DNA of 64,000 nucleotides from assembly GCF_000819765.1 (NCBI RefSeq), contig NZ_CDBT01000015.1, positions 48,648 through 112,647 of the forward strand, given 5' to 3'. The notes under the pieces were generated by a model that worked only from the letters and a program-made list of their open reading frames with translations, did not search any database and was not told the DNA's origin. A program made the translations under genes and the position numbers. Source of the DNA: Aeromonas bivalvium (lineage in GTDB: Bacteria > Pseudomonadota > Gammaproteobacteria > Enterobacterales > Aeromonadaceae). Below are positions 37,526-47,357 of this stretch, one piece after another. Numbering within the stretch: the stretch's first letter is position 1; the number at the start of each line of letters is the position of its first letter.

Positions 37526-39091
37526 TCAGCCCTCCCGGCTGGATTTCAGATGACGCGGGCGAATTCCGAAGGCAAGCAGACAGATCCCGTAGACGCTGCC
37601 CCCCATCAAGAGCAGCAGTGCCAGCTCCCAGCTGGCCTTGGCCATGCTCCAGGCCCCCCACTGGGCAAGGTCCGGCGACAGGTAGCCAATCAGACCTCCC
37701 ATGACCAGGGTCGCCGCCAGCAGCTTGAGGCAGAAGACCCCGGTCTGACGCGAAGGACGATAGACCCCTTGCTGATACAACCCCTTGAACAACAAGACCG
37801 CATTCAGGGTGCCCGAGCAGGCGGTCGCCAGGGCCAGCCCCACATAACCCAGGGGATAGATGAAGACGAGGTTACATGCCATGTTGGCCACCATGGCCAT
37901 GATACCGATGCGCACCGGCGTCCTGGTGTCCTGGCGGGCGTAGTAACCTGGAGCCAGCACCTTGATCAGCATCAAGGAGAGCAGGCCCGTGGTGGACGCC
38001 AGCAGGCTGGCCCCCGACATGCTCACCTCGTGCAGGCCGAACTCACCGCGCATGAAGAGCACCCGCAATATGGGCTCGCGCAGCACGGCGATCCCTATCA
38101 TGGCGGGCAGCCCCAGCAGCATCACCATGCGCACTCCCCAATCCATGGTGCGGGAAAAATCGGCGGGATCTGAGTCCACATGGGTCTTGGCCAGCGCGGG
38201 CAGGATGACGGTACTGATGGCTACCGCAAACAGGCCGAGGGGGAACTCCAGCAGCCGATCCGAGTAGTAGAGGTAGCTGATGGCGCCAGTGGCGAGAAAG
38301 GAGGCCAGCATGGTGTTGATCAACAGGTTGATCTGGCTGACCGACACCCCGAACAACGCCGGGATCATCAGGGTACGTATCTTCACCACCCCGGGGTGGT
38401 GCCAGCCCCACTTTGGCCAGACCAGCATGTTGATCTGACGTAAAAAGGGGTACTGAAACAGAAACTGCACCAGACCGCCCAAAAAGACCCCTATCGCCAG
38501 CGACAGCTCGGGCCGCTCCAGCAGGGGCGCTATCCACCAGGCCGCCGCTATCATGGCGATATTGAGAAATACCGGGGTAAAGGAGGAGACGGCGAAGCGG
38601 CCAAAAGTGTTGAGAATAGCTCCCGCCATGGCGGTGAAGGTGATGAACCAGAGATAGGGGAAGGTGATCTTGAGCATCAGGCTGGCCAGCTCGAACTTCT
38701 CGGCCGCCGGACCGCCATGCAGCCAGTCCCAGAACCAGCCCCAGCCAAACAGGGCAGTCAGGGCCCCGGAGCCAATCACCCCCAGCAGAGTCACCAGGGT
38801 GACGATACCCCCCAGGGTCCCCGCCACGGCGGCCAGCAGCTCGCGCACCTCCCCCTCATCCCCCTTCTTCTTGTATTCGGTCATCACGGGGACAAAGGCC
38901 TGGTTGAATGCTCCTTCGGCGAACAGACGGCGCAGGAAGTTGGGGATGCGATTGGCGAAGAAGAAGACGTCGGCCGCCGCCCCGGCGCCGAGCAGGTTGG
39001 CGATCACCACATCGCGTACCAGACCCATGACGCGGGAGACCAGCGTCATGGAGGAGACTATCATGCCGGATTTGATCAATTTCTTACTCAA
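37526..39091 (-). CDS. murJ: Lipid II flippase MurJ
   Basis: 521 residues, 14 membrane helices of the MOP superfamily. The conserved early stretch is VSRVMGLVRDVVIANLLGAG and then NRIPNFLRRLFAEGAFNQAF; Arg and Asp residues lining the cavity are kept. MurJ moves lipid II across the inner membrane for cell-wall synthesis. The start is TTG at 39091, with AGAGG upstream; this gives the N-terminus MSKKLIKSGMIV that matches Vibrio MurJ, whereas the first ATG would cut nine residues. Divergent from rpsT. Confidence 0.96.
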   Translation of the reverse strand: MSKKLIKSGMIVSSMTLVSRVMGLVRDVVIANLLGAGAAADVFFFANRIPNFLRRLFAEGAFNQAFVPVMTEYKKKGDEGEVRELLAAVAGTLGGIVTLVTLLGVIGSGALTALFGWGWFWDWLHGGPAAEKFELASLMLKITFPYLWFITFTAMAGAILNTFGRFAVSSFTPVFLNIAMIAAAWWIAPLLERPELSLAIGVFLGGLVQFLFQYPFLRQINMLVWPKWGWHHPGVVKIRTLMIPALFGVSVSQINLLINTMLASFLATGAISYLYYSDRLLEFPLGLFAVAISTVILPALAKTHVDSDPADFSRTMDWGVRMVMLLGLPAMIGIAVLREPILRVLFMRGEFGLHEVSMSGASLLASTTGLLSLMLIKVLAPGYYARQDTRTPVRIGIMAMVANMACNLVFIYPLGYVGLALATACSGTLNAVLLFKGLYQQGVYRPSRQTGVFCLKLLAATLVMGGLIGYLSPDLAQWGAWSMAKASWELALLLLMGGSVYGICLLAFGIRPRHLKSSREG

Positions 39092-39205
39092 GACGAAGCC
39101 TCTGGAACTGTCAGAACGGGAAGAATGCTGTTAGAATCGGCCGACAGTTTAACCGTCTCCCTATTGCCACACCACCGGGGGGCGGTGTTTATTTGCACAA
39201 ATCGT

Positions 39206-39234
39206 TTGACAATATGTGGTTGAGAAGGCATATT
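39206..39234 (+). promoter_or_regulatory. rpsT promoter
   Basis: TTGACA (39206-39211) and CATATT (39229-39234) are spaced by 17 bases, a good sigma-70 promoter. Transcription would start near 39241, giving a leader of about 40 bases before the TTG start of rpsT. Confidence 0.7.
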
Positions 39235-39282
39235 TCTCGGCCTTTTCAATACACTCGCTAAGACAGTTTTAGGAGTTTTACC

Positions 39283-39546
39283 TTGGCTAACATCAAATCT
39301 GCTAAGAAGCGCGCGATTCAGGCAGAAAAACGTCGTCAGCACAACGCCAGCCGTCGTTCCATGACCCGTACCTACCTGAAGAAAGTAATTGCTGCCATCG
39401 CCTCTGGCGACAAAGCTGCTGCCGTTGCTGCTTTCGCTACCGCTCAGCCGATCATGGATCGCATGGCTACCAAAGGCCTGATCCACAAGAACAAAGCTGC
39501 TCGTCACAAGAGCCGCCTGTCTGCCCAGATCAAAGCTATGGCTTAA
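39283..39546 (+). CDS. rpsT: 30S ribosomal protein S20
   Basis: 87 residues: [20 protein letters not shown] at the start and [20 protein letters not shown] at the end, lysine- and alanine-rich throughout. The initiation codon is TTG, preceded by AGGAG. E. coli rpsT also starts with UUG, which there matters for S20 feedback on its own translation, so the rare start appears conserved on purpose. Monocistronic and followed by a bidirectional terminator. Confidence 0.98.
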   Translation: MANIKSAKKRAIQAEKRRQHNASRRSMTRTYLKKVIAAIASGDKAAAVAAFATAQPIMDRMATKGLIHKNKAARHKSRLSAQIKAMA

Positions 39547-39568
39547 TCAGCTTCGGCTGTATAAAGCT

Positions 39569-39599
39569 AAAAAAACCGGCCATAGTGCCGGTTTTTTAT
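39569..39599. terminator. Bidirectional terminator between rpsT and hlyU
   Basis: AAAAAACCGGC-CATAGT-GCCGGTTTTTT, with A- and T-runs on both sides. It serves rpsT on plus and overlaps the last codon and stop of the hlyU-like gene on minus. Confidence 0.93.
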
Positions 39600-39919
39600 T
39601 GCTGTGAGCTGCAATACAGCCTGTGCAGCAGTCCTATCATCTCGCGCACCTCAACGCTGCGCAGCGAATAATAGACGGTTTGAGCCTCTTTTCGCGTCGT
39701 CACCAGTTCATCCCGGCGCAGTACCGCCAGATGCTGTGACAGTGCCGATTGACTCAGCCCCAGCACCGCATTCAACTCACCGACCGACAACTCCCTGTCC
39801 AGCAACTGGCAGAGAATGAACAGCCGCCGTTCGTTGGCAAGCGCCTTGAGCAAGGCCACCGCCCTCCCCGCATTCGCCTCCATCGCCTCCAGATCCATGC
39901 CGCTCTCCTCTTGAAGCAA
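39596..39919 (-). CDS. hlyU: ArsR/SmtB-family redox regulator, HlyU-like
   Basis: 107 residues (about 100 if started at the second Met). The winged helix is VGELNAVLGLSQSALSQHLAVLRRDELV; the protein closely follows Vibrio HlyU (LKALANERRLFILC, TRKEAQTVYYSL, IGLLHRLYC). Both cysteines of the HlyU/SqrR/BigR group are present, Cys37 in the first helix region and Cys103 at the end; in those proteins they sense persulphide or peroxide. There are no ArsR metal cysteines. In Vibrio HlyU lifts H-NS silencing of toxin genes; the Aeromonas target is not visible here. Confidence 0.85.
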   Translation of the reverse strand: MLQEESGMDLEAMEANAGRAVALLKALANERRLFILCQLLDRELSVGELNAVLGLSQSALSQHLAVLRRDELVTTRKEAQTVYYSLRSVEVREMIGLLHRLYCSSQQ

Positions 39920-39948
39920 GTCGGGATAATACCTTGATTGGCCTGAAT

Positions 39949-40881
39949 TTAAAACGACAGGGTCGCAGGCTGTATGGTGGCGAAGTCCTCCTGGCCGGCG
40001 AACAAAAACGAGAAGTCGCTGTCACATACCCGCTTCACTGCCGGGTGCTGGATCATCCGCTCGGCGAAGATGACGTAATACTCCTCCATCAGGTCCTGGG
40101 TCTCGCCAAGCAGCATGACCCCCTCCCCCTCGAGTATCTCTTCCCGGTAGATGGTGGGCGCCATGAAGATGCCCTGATTGAAGAAGCCAAAGGCCTTCAT
40201 CAGCGCCGCATCATCAAATTCCCCCAGAATGCTGGGGGAGATGCCCTGCTGCTCCAGCCATTGGGTCAGCTGGCGTCCCATGGCGGTGCGGCGACCCGGT
40301 ACGAGCAACTTGCGCTCCTCCAGACAGGCGGGAAACGGCTTCTCTGGCATGGGGGCCTTGCAGAAGAAGCTGACCCCGCAGCCACCGAGTCGCTTGGAGA
40401 GCAGGCCCGCATGCTGACCCGAATCCACCGGGCAGTCGGAGAGGATCATGTCGAGTTTGTGCTCGCTCAATTGTTCGAGCAGCAGCTCATGGGTCGACTC
40501 GAAACAACGCAGGTGGATGGAGCCATCATTGGGGATGACGGAGAGCAGTACCCGGCTCGCCAGGCGCTTGGAGAGCGCATCGGCAATGCCGACATCGAAC
40601 AGGATCTGGCTCTCCTTGCGATAGTTGACGATATCCAGCATTTCGTAAGAGAGGCTGAACATCTTGTCGGCGTAACGAAACACCAGCTGCCCCAGCTCCG
40701 TCGCTTCGAGGGAGCGTCCCTTGCGTTTGAGCAGTTTCCCCCCCAGGCGCTGCTCCAGCAGTTTGATCTGACCGGTGACGGTTTGCGGCGTCAAAAAAAG
40801 GGCCTCTGCCGCCTGGGTGACAGAGCCCTTCTTTTGAGTCATCCAAAAATAGTAGAGATGGTTGTAATTAAGGTGTGACAT
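39949..40881 (-). CDS. nhaR: LysR-family activator NhaR
   Basis: 310 residues. The N-terminus [20 protein letters not shown] followed by [19 protein letters not shown] is the NhaR form of the LysR helix-turn-helix. The effector domain (about 90-305) is complete. NhaR activates nhaA in response to Na+. The start at 40881 is chosen on similarity; the frame is open 28 codons further upstream. It begins 14 bases inside the end of the preceding small-protein gene, so it is transcribed with nhaA. Confidence 0.95.
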   Translation of the reverse strand: MSHLNYNHLYYFWMTQKKGSVTQAAEALFLTPQTVTGQIKLLEQRLGGKLLKRKGRSLEATELGQLVFRYADKMFSLSYEMLDIVNYRKESQILFDVGIADALSKRLASRVLLSVIPNDGSIHLRCFESTHELLLEQLSEHKLDMILSDCPVDSGQHAGLLSKRLGGCGVSFFCKAPMPEKPFPACLEERKLLVPGRRTAMGRQLTQWLEQQGISPSILGEFDDAALMKAFGFFNQGIFMAPTIYREEILEGEGVMLLGETQDLMEEYYVIFAERMIQHPAVKRVCDSDFSFLFAGQEDFATIQPATLSF

Positions 40882-41275
40882 CCGATGGGGTTCCCGCGGT
40901 ACGCGGGCTCCGGTAGCAGCTGAGTTCAACCGCCAGAATGTCATACATGTCGCTGACCGAGTCAACCTTGTTCGCCGCGAACTGATCGATCAGGGTCTGC
41001 TTCAACTTGGCCGCATCGGGCATACGCTGACCACAATAGCGCTTGTTCTCATGCTTGAGCCGCTCCCCCACCCGGCTGCGCAGGGCGCGCTCCTGGAAGG
41101 TCTCGCCGAAACGGGCGCGCGCCTGCTGGTCTCCCATGGCGAGGGCACCATCGACCACTCCGTTGAGGTAGGTGGCACACTCTGCCGATCCGGCATCCTG
41201 CTTGCACTGCTCCAACCCATTCGCCCAGACAGCAGTCGGTCCGAGCAGCATCAGTACCATCAAGCTCTTCTTCAT
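40868..41275 (-). CDS. Small secreted Cys-containing protein, Rap1a/Tai-like, inside the nhaA-nhaR operon
   Basis: 135 residues with signal peptide [18 protein letters not shown]. Four cysteines (24, 33, 81, 120) and an [15 protein letters not shown] segment after the second Cys resemble the Rap1a/Tai immunity fold, as does the spacing YCGQRMP...ELSCY in the second half. It overlaps the nhaA stop by 4 bases and nhaR by 14. It is therefore built into the operon. Whether it has any link to type VI immunity or to Na+ homeostasis is unknown; Rap1a-like proteins without effectors are common. Confidence 0.7.
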   Translation of the reverse strand: MKKSLMVLMLLGPTAVWANGLEQCKQDAGSAECATYLNGVVDGALAMGDQQARARFGETFQERALRSRVGERLKHENKRYCGQRMPDAAKLKQTLIDQFAANKVDSVSDMYDILAVELSCYRSPRTAGTPSDVTP

Positions 41276-42462
41276 AACCCCTCCGTACTCTGATCGGCGA
41301 TCCCCTTGGGCAAGGCCAGACGCATGGCGACATAACCCACCAGGGCCGCCAGGGTGGAGCCCACCAGGATGCCGAGGCGCGAGTAGCTGCCATAGTCCAT
41401 GCCGCCATGTTCAAACGCCAGAGACGCGATGAACATCGACATGGTAAACCCTATGCCACACAAGATGCTGACCGCGAAGATCTGGAAGAAATTCACCCCG
41501 GGCGGCAGCTGGGCTATGCCCAGGCGCACCGACAGCCAGCTGATGGTAAAGATACCAAGCGGCTTGCCCACGAACAGCCCCAGCATGATCCCCAGGGGGA
41601 CAGGGCCGAGCAGAGTGTCGAGACCGATCCCGTCAAGAGACACACCCGCGTTGGCAAACGCGAACAGCGGCAGGATCAGATAGGCGCTCCAGGGATGCAG
41701 TTGATGCTCCAGGTGCTTGAGCGGCGAGGCGTGGCGCTCGCCCTTGAGCGGGATCAGGAAGCCGACCACCACCCCCGCCAGGGTTGCATGGACACCCGAC
41801 TTGAGCACCGCCACCCAGAGCACCAGCCCGACCAGCATATAGAGGGAGATGCGATCCACCCCGCGACGATTCATCCACACCAGCAGTAGAGTGGCGACCA
41901 GGCCAACCGCCAACGCCGTCAGTGACAGCTGCTGGGTATAGAAGAGGGCGATGATGATGATGACCCCGAGATCATCCATGATGGCGAGAGCCAGCAGGAA
42001 GACCTTGAGACTGGTGGGAACCCGCTTGCCGAGCAGCGCCATGACGCCGAGGGCAAAGGCGATATCGGTCGCCGCCGGTATGGCCCAGCCCGCTCGCGTC
42101 GCCTCATCGCCATAGTTGAAGAAGGAGTAGATCAGCGCAGGCACCAACATGCCTCCCACGGCGGCGATAGCCGGGAAGGTTGCCTGCTCCCGGGAAGAGA
42201 GGGCCCCTTCCATCATCTCCCGCTTCACCTCCAGCCCCACCAACAGGAAGAAGATGGCCATGAAGCCATCGTTGATCCAGAGCAGCAACGGCTTGTTGAT
42301 GTCCAGCGCCGAGATGCGAACCTGCACCTGGGTGTTGAGGAAGGCCTGATAGGCATCGGCCAGATTGGAGTTGGCGAGCAAGAGAGCAACCAGTGCCGCC
42401 AGGATCAGAATAATCCCCGAGGCGGACTCCAGTTTCAGAAAGCGTTTCAATACTTCACTCAT
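41272..42462 (-). CDS. nhaA: Na+/H+ antiporter NhaA
   Basis: 396 residues, twelve membrane helices. The ion-binding aspartate pair is in [18 protein letters not shown] (helix V), and the helix IV region reads [19 protein letters not shown]; the late helix has [15 protein letters not shown]. NhaA exports Na+ in exchange for two H+ and is needed at alkaline pH and high salt. ATG at 42462 is preceded by GGGAG; the frame is open 8 codons upstream. The 233-base gap to thyA contains the promoter and the thyA terminator. Confidence 0.96.
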   Translation of the reverse strand: MSEVLKRFLKLESASGIILILAALVALLLANSNLADAYQAFLNTQVQVRISALDINKPLLLWINDGFMAIFFLLVGLEVKREMMEGALSSREQATFPAIAAVGGMLVPALIYSFFNYGDEATRAGWAIPAATDIAFALGVMALLGKRVPTSLKVFLLALAIMDDLGVIIIIALFYTQQLSLTALAVGLVATLLLVWMNRRGVDRISLYMLVGLVLWVAVLKSGVHATLAGVVVGFLIPLKGERHASPLKHLEHQLHPWSAYLILPLFAFANAGVSLDGIGLDTLLGPVPLGIMLGLFVGKPLGIFTISWLSVRLGIAQLPPGVNFFQIFAVSILCGIGFTMSMFIASLAFEHGGMDYGSYSRLGILVGSTLAALVGYVAMRLALPKGIADQSTEGL

Positions 42463-42668
42463 GTTCAAGCTACTCCCAAAAAACATATAGGACTCAGTCT
42501 AGAGAGGGATGTGAGTAATGAAAAATCGTTTCTTACAGCCAAAAACAACGATAAAACCGAATCCACCATCCTCTATGGCTGATGATCGACCGCCATCGGA
42601 TGGAGAAGACTCCCTTCCCAGTAACGAAATGGGAATAAAAAATACTATAGGGCAAATAAACAGGAATG

Positions 42669-42692
42669 AAAAAGGCGCCCGCAGGCGCCTCT
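42669..42692 (-). terminator. thyA terminator
   Basis: On the minus strand AGGCGCC-TGCG-GGCGCCT is followed by TTTTCATTCC. It lies 4 bases beyond the thyA stop. Confidence 0.88.
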
Positions 42693-42695
42693 GGC

Positions 42696-43490
42696 TCAGA
42701 TGGCGACGGGCGCCTTGATGCCTGGATGAGGGTCATAGCCCTGGATCTCGAAATCCTCGAACCTGTAGTCGAAGATGGAGTCCGGCTTGCGCTTGATCAC
42801 CAGGGTCGGCAGCGGGCGCGGCTCGCGGGAGAGCTGCAGGGCCGTCTGTTCCATGTGGTTGGAGTAGAGGTGCACATCACCACCGGTCCAGACAAAGTCT
42901 CCCACCGCCAGATCGCACTGCTGGGCCATCATGTGGGTCAGCAGGGCGTAGCTGGCGATGTTGAACGGCAGACCGAGGAATACGTCGCAGCTGCGTTGAT
43001 AGAGCTGGCAGGAGAGTTTGCCATCCGCCACATAGAACTGGAAGAAGGCGTGACAAGGAGCCAGCGCCATCTTGTCCAGCTCCCCCACGTTCCAGGCAGA
43101 GACGATGATGCGGCGCGAATCCGGGTTGTGCTTGATGTCGTCCACCGCCTTCTGGATCTGGTCGATGACGGAGCCGTCGGCCGCCGGCCAGGAACGCCAC
43201 TGGGCACCGTAAACCGGGCCCAGATCGCCGTGCTCATCTGCCCACTCATCCCAGATGCTGACGCCATGCTCCTTCAGATAGGCGGTATTGGTGTCGCCAT
43301 TGAGGAACCAGAGCAGCTCGTGAATGATAGAGCGCAGGTGGCACTTCTTGGTGGTCACCAGCGGGAAACCTTCCGCCAGGTTGAAGCGCATCTGATGGCC
43401 GAACAGGGAGACGGTGCCCGTGCCGGTGCGGTCAGACTTGACGGTGCCCTCATCCAGGATTTTCTGCATCAGGTCGAGATAAGCCTTCAT
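42696..43490 (-). CDS. thyA: Thymidylate synthase
   Basis: 264 residues, identical in length to E. coli ThyA. The catalytic Cys lies in [12 protein letters not shown] (residue 146), with the folate-binding C-terminus ending APVAI as required. It methylates dUMP with methylene-tetrahydrofolate. Ribosome-binding site GGAGG and ATG at 43490. Its start codon overlaps the stop of a 29-codon ORF whose own beginning is a degenerate copy of the thyA beginning (43487-43576). lgt-thyA order as in E. coli. Confidence 0.98.
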   Translation of the reverse strand: MKAYLDLMQKILDEGTVKSDRTGTGTVSLFGHQMRFNLAEGFPLVTTKKCHLRSIIHELLWFLNGDTNTAYLKEHGVSIWDEWADEHGDLGPVYGAQWRSWPAADGSVIDQIQKAVDDIKHNPDSRRIIVSAWNVGELDKMALAPCHAFFQFYVADGKLSCQLYQRSCDVFLGLPFNIASYALLTHMMAQQCDLAVGDFVWTGGDVHLYSNHMEQTALQLSREPRPLPTLVIKRKPDSIFDYRFEDFEIQGYDPHPGIKAPVAI

Positions 43491-43590
43491 GACTTTTCCT
43501 CCCTGGTCACATCACCACAGACTCTCACGCCCCTGCAGGCCAGCGTCTTCTGCACAAGACCGAGATAACCCCTCATGACTTTGCCTCCTT
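43463..43590 (-). repeat. Degenerate 86-base-period tandem repeat covering the thyA start
   Basis: On the plus strand TTCTGCA...CGAGATAA...TCATGACTTTTCCTCC (43463-43501) recurs as TTCTGCA...CGAGATAA...TCATGACTTTGCCTCC (43548-43588). The anchor words are in the same order with nearly the same spacing, about 36 of 44 positions equal. It contains ribosome-binding site, ATG and roughly 12 codons of thyA. Confidence 0.65.
43487..43576 (-). CDS. 29-codon ORF bridging lgt and thyA, apparent decayed copy of the thyA 5' end
   Basis: ATG at 43576 overlaps the lgt TGA as ATGA, and the ORF's TGA overlaps the thyA ATG as ATGA, so ribosomes could pass lgt to this ORF to thyA. Its first residues [12 protein letters not shown] match Thy[13 protein letters not shown] at 7 of 12 positions; about 27 of 36 bases agree. 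The ribosome-binding regions also match: GGAGGCAAAGTC here, GGAGGAAAAGTC at thyA. The repeat distance is 86 bases. The remainder (two Cys, charged end REEKS) resembles nothing. It may be a relic of a tandem duplication kept as a leader or coupling ORF. Confidence 0.45.
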   Translation of the reverse strand: MRGYLGLVQKTLACRGVRVCGDVTREEKS

Positions 43591-44400
43591 TGCCGCGTTG
43601 CCGAACAGTTGTGGACGCTTGTAGGCAAGCCAGACCATCAGGGCGCCGATGATGATCATCGGGGTAGAGAGGATCTGCCCCATGCTGATCTCCTGGAAAT
43701 AGAGGCCGAGCTGGACATCCGGCTGGCGCACAAACTCCACCAGGAAGCGGAACAGGCCGTAACAGAGCAGGAACATGCCTGAAATGGCGCCACGGGGCGG
43801 GTTCTTGCGCCAGAACAGATTCAGGATGATGAAGAGCACCACTCCTTCCAGGGCGAACTGATAGAGCTGGGAAGGATGACGAGGCTCAGGGCCCGCCTCG
43901 GGGAAGATGATGGCCCAGGGCACATCGGTCACCCGGCCCCACAGCTCGCCATTCATGAAGTTGCCGAGCCGACCCACGCCGAGGCCAAACGGAATGAGGG
44001 GCGCCACAAAGTCCGCGACCGTGAAAAAATGCCGCTTGGTCTTGTGAGCAAACCAGATCATGGCGGTGATGACCCCGATCAGGCCACCGTGGAACGACAT
44101 GCCGCCGGTCCAGATCTTGAACAGATAGAGGGGATCGGCCAGGAAGAGATCGAAGTTGTAGAAGAGCACATAACCGAATCGCCCCCCCAGGATCACACCG
44201 AGGAAGCCGTAGAACAGCAGGTCGGAGACCTCATTGCGGGTCCAGCCGCTGTTCGGCGCATCGGCACGTCGACCCGCCAGCCACATGGCGAAGGCAAAAC
44301 CGAACAGGTACATGAGACCGTACCAGCGTACCGATAGTGGCCCCAGGCTGAAGGCGACGGGATCTATCTGCGAGAAAACCCAATATCCATCGTGCTGCAT
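43573..44400 (-). CDS. lgt: Phosphatidylglycerol-prolipoprotein diacylglyceryl transferase
   Basis: 275 residues, seven membrane helices. The Lgt signature [20 protein letters not shown] is intact, and the active-site His is in FHGGLIGV near residue 100. The first step of lipoprotein maturation, before LspA. The ATG at 44400 ([17 protein letters not shown]) fits the family; a TTG five codons upstream is also open but has no better ribosome-binding site. It ends in the ATGA overlap with the 29-codon ORF. Confidence 0.97.
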   Translation of the reverse strand: MQHDGYWVFSQIDPVAFSLGPLSVRWYGLMYLFGFAFAMWLAGRRADAPNSGWTRNEVSDLLFYGFLGVILGGRFGYVLFYNFDLFLADPLYLFKIWTGGMSFHGGLIGVITAMIWFAHKTKRHFFTVADFVAPLIPFGLGVGRLGNFMNGELWGRVTDVPWAIIFPEAGPEPRHPSQLYQFALEGVVLFIILNLFWRKNPPRGAISGMFLLCYGLFRFLVEFVRQPDVQLGLYFQEISMGQILSTPMIIIGALMVWLAYKRPQLFGNAAKEAKS

Positions 44401-44474
44401 AAGCGTCTCAGTCAAACGAAAAGCCGCATTTTGCGATCATTCGCGACAGGGGACAAGGTTTGATGTTAATCGGA

Positions 44475-46742
44475 TCAGGGCTTGTGACCGGCACGCAGCA
44501 GACCACCCAAACCATGCTCTTCCAGATAACGGGCAAACAGGCCGCGCAATACGTGGGGGTTGTCATGCTTGAGCCCCTCCGCCAGCAAGTCAGTCAGCTC
44601 GCTCAGCCTGGCATGGCGCAGCACATATTTGATGCGGGCAATGTTATTGGTGTTCATGCTGAAGCGGCGATAGCCCATGGCCATCAGCAGCAGCACGCCG
44701 ACCGGATCGCCGGCCAGCTCACCACAGACGGAGACCGGCTTCTGGTAACGCCGGGAGGCATCGACCAGCAGTTGCAGCGCGCGGATGACCGCAGGATGGA
44801 AGGCATCATAGATGTTGGCGACCCTGGCATTGTTGCGATCCACGGCCAGCAGGTACTGGGTCAGGTCATTGCTGCCCACCGACCAGAAGTCGATGAGGGG
44901 CGCCATCTCCGGCAATATGTAGAGCGCGGAGGGGACCTCTATCATGGCCCCCAGGCTGGGATAGTTGATGGTGACGCCCCGCACGGCCGCCTCTTCCGAG
45001 ACCTCATGCCAGGCCTGATCCAGCAGGCGACGGGAGGCCTTGATCTCCCCCACGCTGCTGATCATCGGCAGCATGATGGTGAGATTGTCCAACCCCTCGC
45101 TGGCACGCAGCATGGCCTTGAGCTGCACCAGGAAGAGTTCGGGGTGATCCAGGGTGAGCCGGATCCCCCGCCAGCCAAGGAAGGGATTTTCCTCCACGAT
45201 GGGGAAATAGGGGAGCGGCTTGTCCCCCCCCACGTCCAGGGTACGCATGCAGACGGGGCGATCGCGATAGGTCTCGAGAATGCCGCGATAGCGGGCGGTC
45301 TGCTCCAGCTCCGAGGGGAAGCTGTCTTGCAGCATGAAGGGGATCTCGGTGCGATAGAGCCCCACGCCATCCGCCAGCTGACTGAGGGAGATCTCGGTAT
45401 CGGCACTGAGGCCTGCGTTGAGCAGCAGCGACACCTTGACACCGTCAGCCGTCTCGGAGGGTTGATTGTCGACCGAGCGCACCAGGGTATCCAGCGCCCG
45501 CTCCTCGTCGAGCAACTGGCGGTACTCGGCCTGCAGCAGCGCGCTGGGCTCGATGAAGAGATCGCCGCTGTAGCCGTCCAGGATCAGCTGCCGTCCGCCG
45601 ATGTCCCCCAGGGGCAACTCCACCCCCATGATGGCAGCGATGCCCATGGCGCGGGCCAGGATGGCGGCATGGGAGTTGGTCCCCCCCTTGAGGGAAACCA
45701 CACCACTGAGAAACTCGCGGGGGACCTCGGCCAGTATGGTGGCCGTCACCTCGTCCGCCACCAGAACCACGGGTTCCCCTATGGTGAAATGTTCGGGTTC
45801 ATTTTGCACCAGCCGACTGATGAGCCGCTGGGCTATGTCCTTCACATCGGTGGATCGCTCCTGCAGGTAGGGATCCTTCATCCCCTTGAACTGGTCGATC
45901 AGCCGATCACTGACCAGCTTGACCGCTGAGACCGCAGTCCAGTGCTCCTTGCTTACCTTGTTGCGGATGGGCCGGATATAGCCGGGATCATTGAGCAGGT
46001 GCAGATAGATGTCGAAGATGGCGACCGAGTCCTGACTGTAACTCTCACGAAATCGCAACGCCAGGCTCTCCAGATCGTGGCGCACCTCCTCCACCGCCTC
46101 CTCGAGGCGGGCCAGCTGGGCATGGTGATCCTCATCCTTGCGCGGGACTATGGAGCCCAGCTCCTTGCGCGGTCGCCATACCCAGGCCCTGGCGATGGCG
46201 ATGCCGCTTGCCCCGGCGATGCCGCGCAGCGGCTTGCTCCAGTCGGTCTTCTGCAGCCAGCCCTTGGTCTGGGCATGGGCGAGACGGGCGGCCAGCTGGG
46301 CCGCCAGGGTGACCAGGAAGGACTCCTCCCCCTCATCGAAACGGCGGCTCTCCTTCTGCTGCACCACCAGGATGCCGACCACCTGACGCTGATGCATGAT
46401 GGGGGCGCCGAGGAAGGAGCGAAACGCCTCCTCGGCCACATCGGGCAGGAACTTGAAACTGGGGTGGGAGGGGGCATCGGCCAGGTTGATCAGCTCTTCC
46501 CGCTGACCGACCAGGCCGACGATGCCCTGCTCGAATGGCAAGGTGGTCTTGCCGACGGCAGATTGCGCCAGACCGTCGGTGGCAGCCAGCCGATAGCAGC
46601 GCGCCTCGGGCTCGGAGACGTAAACGGAGCAGCAGGAAACCTGCATGGCGAGCCGGGTCTGGCCCACCAATGCTTCCAGTGCCTGCTCGAGGGTATTGGC
46701 CTGGGCCATGCTCTCGACGATGCGTCTCAATTCCGTCAGCAA
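44475..46742 (-). CDS. ptsP: Phosphoenolpyruvate-protein phosphotransferase of the nitrogen PTS (EI-Ntr)
   Basis: 755 residues (E. coli 748). The N-terminal GAF domain (1-155) ends at VTLAAQLAARL. The phosphohistidine domain has GGTNSHAAILARAMG with His358, matching the E. coli site. The PEP-binding barrel follows with MRTLDVGGDKPLPYF and SVGSNDLTQYLLAVDRNN. EI-Ntr passes phosphate from PEP to NPr and EIIA-Ntr. The start is TTG at 46742 with AGGAG upstream; MLTELRRIVE matches the family start. It follows rppH by 12 bases, as in E. coli. Confidence 0.96.
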   Translation of the reverse strand: MLTELRRIVESMAQANTLEQALEALVGQTRLAMQVSCCSVYVSEPEARCYRLAATDGLAQSAVGKTTLPFEQGIVGLVGQREELINLADAPSHPSFKFLPDVAEEAFRSFLGAPIMHQRQVVGILVVQQKESRRFDEGEESFLVTLAAQLAARLAHAQTKGWLQKTDWSKPLRGIAGASGIAIARAWVWRPRKELGSIVPRKDEDHHAQLARLEEAVEEVRHDLESLALRFRESYSQDSVAIFDIYLHLLNDPGYIRPIRNKVSKEHWTAVSAVKLVSDRLIDQFKGMKDPYLQERSTDVKDIAQRLISRLVQNEPEHFTIGEPVVLVADEVTATILAEVPREFLSGVVSLKGGTNSHAAILARAMGIAAIMGVELPLGDIGGRQLILDGYSGDLFIEPSALLQAEYRQLLDEERALDTLVRSVDNQPSETADGVKVSLLLNAGLSADTEISLSQLADGVGLYRTEIPFMLQDSFPSELEQTARYRGILETYRDRPVCMRTLDVGGDKPLPYFPIVEENPFLGWRGIRLTLDHPELFLVQLKAMLRASEGLDNLTIMLPMISSVGEIKASRRLLDQAWHEVSEEAAVRGVTINYPSLGAMIEVPSALYILPEMAPLIDFWSVGSNDLTQYLLAVDRNNARVANIYDAFHPAVIRALQLLVDASRRYQKPVSVCGELAGDPVGVLLLMAMGYRRFSMNTNNIARIKYVLRHARLSELTDLLAEGLKHDNPHVLRGLFARYLEEHGLGGLLRAGHKP

Positions 46743-46754
46743 ATGCTCTGCTCC

Positions 46755-47282
46755 TTAGCGAGAGCGGTGGCGCCGCCCTTCCCTCTTGTTGCTTGCCTGC
46801 TGCACCACCGGCATGGCCAGCGGGGCAAACTCCTTCATCACCCGGCGATACACCTCCCGCTTGAAAGAGACCACCTGGCGAACCGGATACCAGAAGCTGA
46901 CCCAGCGCCAGTCATCGAACTCAGGATGACCATAACAGCCAAATTGAATGTGCGACTCTTTCCCTGGATTCAGCTGCAGCAGAAACCATTTCTGTTTTTG
47001 GCCAATACAGACCGGTGAACTGTCCCATCGGACAAGTCGTTTGGGTAAGCGGTACTTGAGCCAGTTACGGCTGATAGCCAGTATGGTCACATCGTCGGGC
47101 TTGAGGCCAATCTCCTCATAGAGTTCCCGATACATGGCCTGCTCTGGTGTTTCACCCTCATCCACTCCCCCCTGGGGAAACTGCCAGGAGTGTTGTCCAT
47201 AGCGCTTAGCCCACAGAACTTGTCCTTCGCGGTTACAGATCACGATGCCGACATTGGGACGAAACCCGTCACCATCTATCAC
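46755..47282 (-). CDS. rppH: RNA pyrophosphohydrolase
   Basis: 175 residues. Nudix box [20 protein letters not shown] is complete, followed by the IGL sequence; the start [17 protein letters not shown] and the SWQFPQGG segment are typical. It removes pyrophosphate from the 5' end of mRNAs and so opens the RNase E decay route. First gene of rppH-ptsP. Upstream lies the long 728-base gap to divergent mutH, with GATC at 47285 next to the start codon. Confidence 0.97.
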   Translation of the reverse strand: MIDGDGFRPNVGIVICNREGQVLWAKRYGQHSWQFPQGGVDEGETPEQAMYRELYEEIGLKPDDVTILAISRNWLKYRLPKRLVRWDSSPVCIGQKQKWFLLQLNPGKESHIQFGCYGHPEFDDWRWVSFWYPVRQVVSFKREVYRRVMKEFAPLAMPVVQQASNKREGRRHRSR

Positions 47283-47357
47283 GTGATCACCTTATAAAGG
47301 CTGAATCTATAAAGAGATTGTTCCACATTCACCCCTTGGCGGCAAACAGCGGTTGTC

